From Scalesia atractyloides (taxonomy: Eukaryota; Streptophyta; Magnoliopsida; Asterales; Asteraceae), in the NCBI GenBank assembly GCA_947069175.1, contig CAMTDV010000009.1:11603663-11667662 (forward strand): a DNA stretch of 64,000 bases, written 5' to 3'. Below the pieces are notes generated by a model that was given only the letters and a program-made list of their open reading frames with translations, was not told the DNA's origin and did not search any database. Position 1 is the stretch's first letter, and each line of letters opens with the position of its first letter. Below, in pieces: positions 34,500-45,450 of the stretch. The position numbers and the translations under genes are program-made.

Positions 34500-34985
34500 G
34501 TAAATATAAATAGTTATATCATTATACCTATGCATCGAAATTCGTCAAATATGGGTATCGGTATCAAAATTTTTTGGTACGAGACCAGTATTTGAAGGCA
34601 AAATTCAGTAAAACCAGTACTTATACCCAAAGTATCAGTGCCAAAAACACCAAAAATCGAGTACTGATTCGGTATCGAAACTAATTCGGTACCGGTACCC
34701 GGTACCAAATGCTCAACACTATTATTATATATATACACACGCTACCCGGCGAGGACTGACTTAACCATTATTTACTACTTGGTATCAATGGCGAAACTTG
34801 AGATTTCCGACCGGGGGGTCGGAAGTCAGCAGACCTAAAATATACCTAAAAATTTAAAAATCGGGGTTGAAACGGTATATACTAAAAAATTTCCATACGA
34901 AACTATATACCGGACACTATTGAGCGAAAAGTTCAGGGTCGGGCGCCCCAGCCCGTCACTAAGCTATGCCCTGCTTGGTTCCATT
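34500..34985. repeat. two degenerate repeat fragments in the CACTA 5' part
   Basis: 34500-34740 carries GGTATCGGTATC, GGTACCGGTACCCGGTACC and related palindromic words like the patch at 7420-7750. 34785-34975 starts GGCGAAACTTGAG and ends with the roughly inverted CTAAGCTATGCC. Both look like old MITEs, but neither has a clean target duplication. Confidence 0.35.
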
Positions 34986-35220
34986 ACACGTGTAATCAAT
35001 CTCCAATAACCATTGGAATATTGATTTGAGAGGATCAGATACTAGTTTTTAATCTAAAATCGGTTCTTTTTATAGTAAAGTATTTGCGTTACAAATGGCA
35101 CCATGGACATTTGGATGTAACCTTTTAAAAATAATATTGTATTTAACTTTTAAAATGTAACCTTGTAAAATAGGGTTATATTTTAATGCAAACAAAATAA
35201 CCTTAAAAGATAAAGTTGTA

Positions 35221-35510
35221 TTAATTACTGTTTTCGTCCTCGATGGTTTGTCAAAAATCACTATTTCAGTCTATTAGTTTAAAAATTGCGATTTTAGTCC
35301 CTGTGGTTTCACTTTCGTAACCATTTCAGTCCACCTCGCAACCATTTCAGTCTCTGTACTACAGAATAAAGGATTGAAGTGGTTACGAAGAACCACAGGG
35401 ATGAATGGTTACGAAAGTTGAAACCACAGGGACTGAAATCGCAATTTTTAAACTAATGGACTGAAATAGTGATTTTGACAAACCACAGAAACGAAAACAG
35501 TAATTAACTC
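35221..35510. mobile_element. fold-back MITE, copy 2
   Basis: Same family as 13483-13780: it starts TTAATTACTGTTTTCGTCC and ends CAGTAATTAACTC, with long arms containing CAGTCCCTGTGGTTT on one side and the complement on the other. It has small deletions in the right arm. It sits between CACTA subterminal repeats, so it inserted after the CACTA element formed. Confidence 0.8.
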
Positions 35511-35514
35511 TAAA

Positions 35515-35760
35515 TTTTACAACGCAACCTTTTTAAAAAAGTTGCAAATTCAATCAAATTTGCAACCTTTTCAAAAAAAGGTTGCATTTATAGTAAAATC
35601 GCAACTTTTAATTAAAAGGTTGCAATTCAATAGTTATGCAACCTTTTAGGAATAATGTTGCATTGATATTCTAACGCAACCTTTATCTTCACTAAGCTAC
35701 ATTGGAGTCAAATGAACTCATACGAAAAAGGTTGGTTTTAAAAAGTTGCATTAGCCTATT
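35515..35760. repeat. CACTA 5' subterminal repeats
   Basis: GCAACCTTTT and complementary AAAGGTTGCA words recur about ten times. A degraded extension lies at 35095-35215, beyond the nested fold-back MITE. They match the words of the left subterminal array. Confidence 0.75.
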
Positions 35761-35775
35761 ATTCTAGTAGTGTTT

Positions 35776-37002
35776 GGAGAGATCTAGGTTCCTTCACACC
35801 CGGGACAGTGATCGACGATTTTAACGGTCACCTCTTACCATCATTAGCAAGGTACCCGTGCACTTAACGGTGAACATTTTTCCACAATGGCTCATTGTTC
35901 CATAAGGATCACTTACTGCAGCTATCATCACTCCTCAGTGTATTACCATAACATGCAGATGCTGTTCAAATGTTAGTCACAAAGATCATTTTATGAGGTG
36001 TTATAGTCATTTTTTTTACATCATTTTGTTATAATGTGGCATTCAGTATCATTATATTTAAAAAAATTATTTGTATGTATTACTAATTTAATATATCTAT
36101 ACAGATTTATTAGAAGTGATTGATGATGGAAATTAAAAAAATATACATAGAGATATAAAAAACATCATCTAAATTTTTATTGAAATTTTGCTCAACACCA
36201 CAAGAAAGGGTTTAAACCATGCCGTAATAATTTATACTTACGTGCATGGATATATATATCTACTGATCTATGTCAACATCGACATTGAAGATAGAATATG
36301 TATATATGTTTTAAGCGTTAAAGAAAATAATGTATATAGTCGTAGTGAACTCCCCACCATACACATTAACATGTCATAGGTAGATATACACATAAGATTA
36401 GAGACGGTGAGCAACTTACGAGTATATTGCTGGTAGAAAGTGGCTGTGCCTGGAGTTGCACAAGCACTGAAACAAGCTACAAACGAGAACATGCATACTA
36501 TAATTATTTTTTTGGGTATTCAATTGTATGTGCCGTATATGCAATCATACATTTTTGGACCTTTAAATAGAAGAAATTTGTATGCAATAATGGTAGTAAT
36601 TATACAAGATTAGTAACTCTTTTAGTAAATACATTAAATTATTATAAAGAGAGAAAAAGGATATCCTGCATTAAATAGGAATAAATAGAGTTATTAGGTA
36701 TATTCTATGAAGATTTTTTCTTACTATTGTCTTTTGGATGTATATATTGAGTATTATTAATGTTCCTCAATACTAATGTAGTTTTAAATACTACGAATGT
36801 AGAACTAAAATAAATGAGATGTACGTCTGAACTAAACAACAAATCTAAAATGCTTTCAACTATGTAACTTTTCATAAAATCTTCGTAAAAAATATATTGT
36901 TTTAAAAGTACGTGCAGACCGTAGGTAATGGTTCATGTTTCTAAGGAGCGTTTTCCGTCATATGCAATCACGTTAGCTGATATTTTGGAGCAAAAATGGA
37001 TG
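35776..37002. other. spacer, no gene recognised
   Basis: The first 170 bp are balanced in composition and may continue the gene fragment struck by the CACTA element. The remainder is AT-rich with short TATA tracts. No supported frame. Confidence 0.4.
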
Positions 37003-37005
37003 TAA

Positions 37006-37274
37006 GAGCATTCACATCCCTTTCCTATATTTTGTGAGAGTATCTCTATAGTATAAAAAGTGGGTGTGAGTGGAAAGGAGAAAAAATGTTACTGTTTATC
37101 TGTATATTTGAGGGATATGTCGCTCTCTATAATTTTTAATATATTTTGAAAGTTGTAATTTGGAGAAGAGAGAAAATTTAATGATAAAAGTATAACAAAT
37201 AGTAATTTAATTGAAATAAGAAGAAATAAGTTAGTGTAATTATAGGTAGATTTGTTGGTAGGATACAAATGCTC
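37006..37274. mobile_element. MITE, Harbinger-like, GAGCATTCACATCC ends
   Basis: A 269-bp element with ends GAGCATTCACATCC and, inverted, GAGCATTTGTATCC, flanked by TAA at 37003-37005 and 37275-37277. AT-rich and non-coding. Confidence 0.7.
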
Positions 37275-37277
37275 TAA

Positions 37278-37965
37278 TGGTTCAAGCCTTTCCCTTGCAT
37301 GCCCTCTATGTAAATTAATTATAATAGATAAATAAGCCAGAGTACACGTGAATTGTGTAGGAGTGTGTGAGCAACTTGCGTGTTACACATATCGCCTTGG
37401 CAATCAAGCCCAGCCCAGGTGGTAGTGTTTGGCGTGAAGTGGCGTGAAAGGCTTTATCAACTAAAGTGAGTTACCAAATAACCCTTGCATGGGAAAAGGA
37501 AACTAGAATGAAAACCCATTTAAGTTGAGAACATGTTGAAAACTCTTACTAAACACTATTGTATCCATAATTTTTCAATTAAAGTGGGTTTTCAAAATAA
37601 CCATTTCTTATATGTATGTGAGTGTATAGGATAGAGAAAACAATGTTAGAACTTAGAGAACTCACATTTTCTGTTCAAAATTTTCCACCATTTTTTGTAC
37701 ACGTAGATTAAAATTTTACAAGCACCTGTAAACAAACTTTGAAGCGGTGTTTTCAGCCATTTTACACTTCTGTAAAAGACTAGTGACATTAGCATTTACA
37801 CCCACTGTAGGAGATTTTTATGGGTAGTGTAAATAGACAAAAACCATTTTTTTAGATAAATTGATTTTTTTAGGATTTTTGGTAAAAAGATTTTTTTTTT
37901 GAAAAAAACTCTGTTTTAGCCGAATTTTTTAAGTTCTCATAACTCGTAAGATTTTTATTTTACCA
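37278..37965. other. AT-rich spacer
   Basis: No gene seen. A patch at 37400-37520 (GGTAGTGTTTGGCGTGAAG) resembles the end of a degraded MITE. A poly-T stretch lies at 37845-37905, and a TA microsatellite at 37966-37987 borders the next element. Confidence 0.45.
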
Positions 37966-37987
37966 TATATATATATATATATATATA

Positions 37988-39223
37988 GGGTAAGGTTTAT
38001 GCGAAAACCTCCTTTATTGCTAGAACCACGAGAACCACCATTATTGCAAAATAAAATTTATAAAAAATCAAAAAATCACTCAAATTTTTTTTACTATTTT
38101 TTTTAAAATTGCTATATTTTACCCCTAGAAAAAAAAACTTTTTTTTTCGAGTAACAGTTATCCATGCACATTTGCATATGTATCATAATTTCGATAAATT
38201 CCGTAATATATTATCAGTAGTAGACAATTGCACTTTAATTTACAATACTATCCGTAATACACCACTTTTTACATTACCAATATTCAAAATGCACATGTGC
38301 ATCATTTTGTATAACCATTATATAACGTGTTTTGGTACAAAAAGTTTGTGTTTTTAATGATGAAGTAGGCCCATATACATGTTTTTTGGTTAGTTATATC
38401 TAGTGGTTGATGGTTTGGTTATAGTTGTCACTTTATAAGGTAATATGTTGATTGGATAGTATAAATGGTGATGCTATACATGTAATAAAGTGAAAATATT
38501 GGTATTGGTATTGTATTATAGATGGTATGAGGTAATGGTATTGTATTATGGATGGTAGGAGGTAATGGAAGTGTATTATGGATGGTATGATAGATGAAAG
38601 AAAAAGTGTATTCAAAGTAGTGTACCAAAACACATTATTTCATGTTGATACATATAGATGCACATGTATAATATTGGCAACGTAAAAAGTAGTTTATTAC
38701 AAATGGTAGTGTAAATGAAAGGATAATTATCTAATATTGGTAACGTATTGTGGAATTTGTCGAAGAAATGATACATATGCACATGTGCATGGTAGTGTAT
38801 TATGTATGAAATGATGGATGACAGAGAAAATGTATTCAAAGTAGTGTACCAAGACACCTTATTTCATGTCGATACATGTAGATGCACATGTGCATTTCTA
38901 ATTTTGGTAACGTAAACATTAGTGTATTACACGTGGTAGTGTAAATGAAAGTACAATTGTCCAATGTTTATAATGTATTACGGAATTTATCAAAGAAATG
39001 ATATAAATGCACATGTGCATGGATAACGCTTACTCAATTTTTTTTTTTTTGAAAAAAAAAAGTTTATTTTTTTTTTGTTGACAAAAATATAGCGAATTTT
39101 TCAAAAAAAATATTTAAAAAAAAATTGGGTGTTTTTTTAGATTTTTTTAGATATTACTGTTTGTGTTTACACTGGTTCTCACGGTTTTCACAATAAAGGA
39201 TGGTTTCTAACAAATCCTTATCC
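37988..39223. mobile_element. fold-back Mutator-like element, 1.24 kb
   Basis: Inserted in a TA microsatellite (TA runs at 37966-37987 and 39224-39243), so the target duplication cannot be counted. The ends start GGGTAAGG and GGATAAGG and remain alike for about 50 bp, including CTCCTTTATTG and GAGAACCA. Inside those, 38146-38370 is the inverted counterpart of about 38810-39030, with ATCCATGCACATxTGCAT and GATAAATTCCGTAATA in both arms. The right half also holds a 224-bp direct repeat (TTCAAAGTAGTG at 38611 and 38835). Non-coding. The small frames here come from the repeats. Confidence 0.7.
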
Positions 39224-39243
39224 TATATATATATATATATATA

Positions 39244-39613
39244 TGCTCCTTCTCATGTAGAGTATTTTTTTTAGAATTGTTTTAAACATATGGCTTTCTA
39301 GTATCTTTCCACCCTAAATTATAATGTTAAATAATAATTTTTTTCACGTTATTACACCCTTCAATTAAATGCTAACATAAGAAAATTAATTATTAATTTC
39401 TTTATACATGTTATTAGAGGCTAGCGGAATCCCGCGCGATGTGGCGAAGTGGTCAATTTTTTACTTCAATAATAAAGTTCAAATAAGGATCAAAATATGA
39501 AAATAAGAAAATGAAGTTGTTATGTTAAATAGGCGCTACCTTGAAAGAAATGAGATGACCAGTCTTTTGGTTAGAATGCTAAAGATTTAAATTTTAAACT
39601 TGAACTTTATAAC
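39244..39613. other. AT-rich spacer
   Basis: No gene seen. ATCCCGCGCGATGTGGCG at about 39429 resembles the CTCGCGCAAAGTGGCG at about 51456 and may mark the same old repeat family. Confidence 0.45.
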
Positions 39614-39618
39614 CAATT

Positions 39619-42476
39619 TGTAACACCCCAAAAACGGGTTTGGTAATTAAACCCCATAAATGTTAAAAGGCGGGTAAAATACCGTTATTGGTAAAAGTTA
39701 ACTTGTAAACAAAATAACCATGAGCAAATTAACCTAGTTAATTTGTGTATATAAGTAACAATATAATGAGTTGTAGCCTTATTTATAATCAAAACGAAAC
39801 TTGAGGGACCAAGGCTGCCAAAAAGGAAACTTGTGTTTTAAAACACAAGAATTAAAACACAACACACAAAATGTGTGTGTGTGTGGTCGATCCTAGGAGA
39901 AAGAACAAGGGCAAAACCCTTCTTCAAGCTTAATCCACCAAATTGAAGATCAATTCGACACCTAAATCAGTGCATGAACGCATTTTAACGATCACCTAGA
40001 CAAGGGATCGTAAGGTATGCCTTAAAACCTAGATTGGTTAAAGTTGAATTTCGAGACAAGTAGGTTACTTGCAAATAAATTGATGGATTATGATCCAAAG
40101 ATGAAATTAGATGTTTATGTATGCCTAATTTCGTTAGATATGATGAAATTATGAAGTACTTGATGTAAGGTTACTTCTAAGTGATGAACAAGTAGATTAT
40201 CAAGTGGGTTTTGATGATAAGATAAAGTTTATGATATAATAATGTTTAGAATCATTATGCATGATAGTAATAAGAAGAAACTTGACTAAACTAGAGATTC
40301 GAGTAAGTAATCATACATGATTTACAATGGGTTTTGTATGATACTATGAAATTGATGTTGAAATCATGTTATAATGCTTAAAATCATATTACCTATTAGT
40401 TAGTAGGTAAAAATTAATTTCATTAAGTAATCGTACGAAATGCCTAAGTGAGTTCGATGAACCAATTGTGCATTTGTACATGTTAATAAGTCAATTGACT
40501 TTTTCAAAGTCAAACTGACCAATGATAAGATCGAATGATAAATTCGACATAGAAACCCGTAAGGTGGAATAGTCGTGATTGATAATGACTAATCTAACCA
40601 TCTTACGAATTATAATGATAGTTTGACGCTTGACAAGCTAGGTGAAGGCTTGGGAAGGAAAACGGGTCAAACGAATCAAGTATGAAGGAAAAGCTTAATT
40701 TGGATGCAAAGTAAGTAAAGCTTACACCCATTTTGTAGGATATGTATTTATTTATAAGTTATAAATACAACAAAGGTTATATTAGAAATACGGTTCCGAC
40801 AAGAAATGATACGGTTCGGAACATATCAAAAGATGAAAAACCATGCTTAATGGTAAAAATGGTCGAAATGGAAATTTGGACATGTGTTATATATATAAAA
40901 TGAGTTTTTGAATGGCTACTTTATAAGTAAGCCTAAACGAATAAAAAGAGAAAACGGTGATTTAGTCACAATAAATGGATAAAAGTCGAAGTATAAAATG
41001 AAACCAAATGGCATAAACCATGTTGAGTTAAACGCGTAAGAAACGGATTTAAGAGACATAACTAAATTGTGAGAAATCCGAAATGAGTTACTTAACGGAA
41101 TGGTAAATAAATACCATTTATATATAAGCGCAAAATGTTGGTCGTTTAGACCAAACGGGTCAAATGGTAATGTTGATACCATTTGACATATAACAACTAA
41201 TAAGTGCTTGTCGAGTCTTATGCTCACAGGATAAAACGACTTGTGAATTAGCGATGCTAAGAATTAGCAAAATTATTGAGGCAAGGTATTAAAACGGATC
41301 AAAATGTTGACCCGAGCCAGGTATGCATAAATAAGATTACAGTTAAACGAGCGATTTTGGTCAAATATTTAGTGAAAGTCCTTCATCGTAAAACGAGGGA
41401 CTAAAATTGACCAAAACGCCATTGATGGGTAAATTGGGCAAACGACCCTTATGGGTTGTTTAGAAACACATAATATGGTAACGTAAGCCTTAGATAGCAT
41501 AAAAGTTATAGGCATAAGCTTTCTCGGGTCAAATGCTTAAAATGAGCATTTTTCCATAAAATGACTAACCGAAGGGTAATATCGTGATAATTGGTTTAAT
41601 ATATCAAAACTGTCATAATAGTTGTTGTGGTGGAATACAAGTAGATATTTTTATGTGAAAATATGATGCTAGAAATGAATAAGCTTGGTTATGCTTAAAA
41701 GCGCTTAAATACCCTTAACGGGTCAAAATAAGCATATAAGTACAAATGGGTTTAATGATGCATAATAATCTGCGATTTGAGCCTTGTGTGATAGGAAACA
41801 TTTAAAATATGATGCCTATGAGAATATAAGTGTAACAAACAAGTTGGTTTGATAAAAGTATGAGCGGGTCAAAAGCTATGTCAAAAAAGTTTAATAATTA
41901 ATTTATGCTGTGGGCTTAAATTCTAGAAAATTGTTAATCCGGATGTCGGATTTTAACTATGTGATGGAGAATCAAATTACGATCGCATAGGAAAAAGAAT
42001 CGTGTAAAATGGATCAATAACGAATAAGTTATGGATGTTTTCGTAATAGGGACTGAAAGTGTAAAAGCTGAAATTGGGCTGACCATAAGTTACGGTTCTG
42101 AAACCATAAGTTACGGTTCAGAGCTGCTGTTTTTATAAAAAAAATATGTTCTTGTTCGTGTTGATATATGGACTTGATTTAAACACGGTTATAAGTTCAT
42201 ATGACTAACCATGAAATGGTTTATGAAATGTAGGAATATCTTGGGATGCCGAATGATGATCAAGCTTAACGAAGAACCGAACACAATCAAGATACAAGCT
42301 TCCGCACTACGTTTCGTCGTCATTTTTAAATGACGAACTCATTTATATTATGTTGTGTTGTTTCTTATGAAAAGGTTTTAAATAAACCCGTATTTTCATA
42401 AGTATGTGTAATCGTTAATACACATTTTTAGTTTAAATTTATAAGAAAACCGTTAAATATCGGTAAGGGTCTTACA
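39619..42476 (+). repeat. LARD-like element 5' LTR (2.86 kb)
   Basis: TGTAACACCCC...GGTCTTACA. It includes (GT)n near 39868, and near 42090-42120 two copies of ACCATAAGTTACGGTTC about 24 bp apart. No protein frame; the 103-codon minus frame at 40916-41227 is not repeated usefully and lacks any motif. Confidence 0.93.
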
Positions 42477-42479
42477 AGT

Positions 42480-42492
42480 TGGTAATCAGAGC
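42480..42492 (+). other. primer binding site, tRNA-Met type with one extra A
   Basis: TGGTAATCAGAGC follows the 5' LTR after AAGT. It matches the usual TGGTATCAGAGC except for one additional A, which may weaken priming. Confidence 0.8.
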
Positions 42493-45450
42493 TCAAGGTT
42501 AAAGAGTGAAGTGTGTTCGGTTCGAGACTTGATCGCATAATCCGGTAAGTTATAATTTTATTAACGGTTTAGCATGTTAAAGTGTTGTAAACAACACATA
42601 GGGTTATCGTGCAATACACATTACCCTAATTAAATTGATAAAGGATTGATATAGATAACAAAATTACGTGTGTTGACACGTATAGTAGAAAGCCTTGTAT
42701 TTTAGTACAGGCGTTTATTGATGTCGACATTACTAATCTTTGTAAATGTTTTAGTTGAAGGACACTCGCATCTGAAGATGGCGAGAGTTTAACAAATTGC
42801 GGATGTGACAGATGAACGGTCCGAAGTATGACAAGTAGAGCATGCTCACCAAGGACCTAAATCGCGTAATGATAGCGAGTAAGGGTAATGGCAAGGAAAG
42901 CCCGTTAGGGCAAGCATTTACCAGGTGCACGTTTTAAATTCATTAAACAAATAGCAATATGCAACAAATACGTAGAGACTGACTGTTGCATATGTAAAAT
43001 AAAAACTTGGAAAAACCTGAATAGGATACCTATCTAGGATGATGTTTCCAAGAGCAATTAAGTAGAAATAAGTGTTATTCACGATTGTGAATAACAAGAT
43101 ATTAACAGAATTAGTTTACAAAGAAACTTGGACGGAAGTAATCATCCAAGTAAATAATTCTCAATATAATACTATTGAGAAAAGTAGCGATCACATTAAC
43201 GAAGGTGATGGTATAACAGTTTGATAAAAGGAAAATATTATAGATGTTCAAGAATAAAACATGTAAAACTAATGATTGTTAAATAACAATTAAATAAAGT
43301 TTTACTGATTGAAACCATGAATATGGTAATTAATAGAGGAGTTACTTACATGGGGCGTGATGCGAAAATTATAAAAAGGTCATGTGTGTCATGTGTTGAT
43401 TGCTTACTCTGGCCAAGTAGTGAACACATGATACCATGAACTTCTTATAATGAACGCATTTATGTCCGATGTAGTAAGGATAGGGCGAATGGGACGAATT
43501 AAAAAGGTATCCAAACGGATCAAATAAGCGTAATTTTTTATAACAAATGTAAACGCAAACCGGGTAACGGAAGCGTATTGCGTTAGAATAATGAGCCCGG
43601 GAGAAGGGACAAGGATAAATGTAAACGAAAATACAAACCGAGTAATGGGAGTGTTAAGACATTGGAATAAAGTTTGATTGTTCATTTGTTCATAGGTGAT
43701 GAAATTCACACGAACAAGTCAAACGGATTGAATAAAGAATAAAAGCTTGGTTGAATAAAAGCGATGGATTTCTCTAAGATAACAAAATAATTCAAAACAA
43801 AGTCTTAATGCAAACCGGAATGGTTGCTTTAATGATGACTTTGGAAAAATACCCGATAAATGGGTAGAATTTCAAATATATGCGTAAACCAAGAGAAGGG
43901 AACGCGGATTGAAAGTCAAAAGACTCGGATTATGAGTTATGACAAAAAAGATGATAAAATTTCGCAAACAGAATTTTTGATAATTATGTTCAAACTATTT
44001 CGAGATTGAACAGGTTGAATAAAGAATAAGGCTTGACTATCATAAGTGATGGATTTCACACTAACAAGTCAAACGGGTCAAATAAAATGTAATGCTTGGT
44101 AGTGTAAGCAAGCGCAAACCGAATAATGGGAGCGTGAAATGTTAATGAACTTATGTAATGACCCTTGAATGAATAAAAAACAAAACGCAAACCGAATAAC
44201 GGGAGAGTTAAAACATTAAGATAAAGAACCCAGGTAACGGGTTGAAAAGAAATAGAGGCATAAACCGAATAACGGTAAGCGTGAGACAAACCGACGCGTA
44301 AATGACATAGAGAGTCATAGAGTCGAAAGAATAATTCGAAAGAAAACGATTGTAGTTATAACTACGGTCGAAGTTAACGAATTTTAAAAGTGAAAATAAA
44401 TGATTTTCCTTTCAAACATAAAGCAGATGCAATGACACCAACTACGTTAAAGAGATGACATGGATAAAAGGATGATCTACGAGATCACCATGACCTTGGG
44501 TCATATATGATGTAAAGGTCTACGGGACCAAAATGACCTTCAGGTCAAGAATCGAGAGGAATGAGCTTTAGAGGTCTCACCTTAAGAAGGTGAAAACCTA
44601 AAGAAAAGCCTACGAGGCAAAATGAAAGAACTTATTGGTTACTTAGACAAAGCGAGGGAACCAGTTGAGAATGCCCACGTAAAATGAGGACTGTAAAAGG
44701 ATAAATGCTAAGTTGTCAAATTGTTTAACATAAATTAAAGATAAAACGTTAAACTAAAATTCAGTTTTAGTCGAAAACAACATTTAACAAACATAATGAG
44801 AGGAACTGGAAAAAACAGTCAATACTAAAAGAAACAGGTCTTGACGACAATAGGTGCAAGACAATAAATTCGAAAAAGAAAATCTTTAAAAACGAAAAGT
44901 CGATATAAATTTGAACATGACATGACACAATCACGAATAAGAAAGTAACATAATGAGTGATTACTTTTCAAATACAAGCTAGGAGACTGGGGTCATGAAA
45001 AGCTTGTAAGCTTCGGAAAGGTAGTGTTGGTGTACTAAACAATGGAATACAAGGTAACTAGTGACTGATAAGTCTAACTTGCAAGACCGGTTAAGGTCAA
45101 ATTAAATTTAAAATTTGTTTAATGCGCTTATCATTAAAGGATTAGCGAGGAATAAACATGGTTGACAGATTCATATGACGGAGTGGCCATATGGCGACTC
45201 AATCAAGTAGGCGATAAAGATAAAGGATACAAGATGAAGGTAACACCTCATGAGGCATTACACATGAAAGACGAATGCACCTTGGAGCCCGAAAGACAAT
45301 ACCATATTTTCTTGGTAAGATATTAGATTATTAAAATGTGAGCAACGCTCAAGTGATGCCGAATCTCAATTCATTAGGCCTAACCATATGAACTACGTAA
45401 AACAAAAAAATTTGGTTTCGGGGACGAAACCTCTTCAAGGGGGTTAGACT
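42493..45450 (+). other. LARD-like element internal region, non-coding with a repeated motif
   Basis: No gag or pol motif in any frame. A motif based on GCAAACCGAATAACGGGAG recurs at about 43557, 43635, 44111, 44188 and 44263, with weaker forms at 43810 and 43885. Phrases such as AAACGGxTxxAATAAA surround it. The last bases before the 3' LTR are TTCAAGGGGGTTAGACT, the purine tract. The conserved order of the repeats suggests a structural role, for example in packaging, but this is inference. Confidence 0.6.

Larger units (their letters stand above)
29902..35772 (-). mobile_element. CACTA (En/Spm-type) DNA transposon, 5.9 kb, decayed
   Basis: The ends are CACTACAAGAAAAT at 29902 and, on the complement of the right end, CACTACTAGAATAATAGG at 35772. 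A 3-bp TTT duplication lies on each side (29899-29901, 35773-35775). Both subterminal zones are packed with GCAACCTTTT-type repeats, the usual binding sites of the CACTA accessory protein. Remnant coding sequence is on the minus strand, so the right end is the 5' end. Three other elements are nested inside (31482-31763, 32862-33322, 35221-35510). No long open frame remains. Confidence 0.85.

Noticed and set aside
38428..38857. Ser/Tyr/His-rich minus-strand frames
   Set aside because: Low-complexity translation of the internal repeats of the fold-back element, with no start context or motif.
40916..44289. Minus-strand frames of 77-103 codons within the gene-less LTR element
   Set aside because: No motif, no conservation between the two LTR copies that would suggest coding, and composition typical of AT-rich non-coding DNA.
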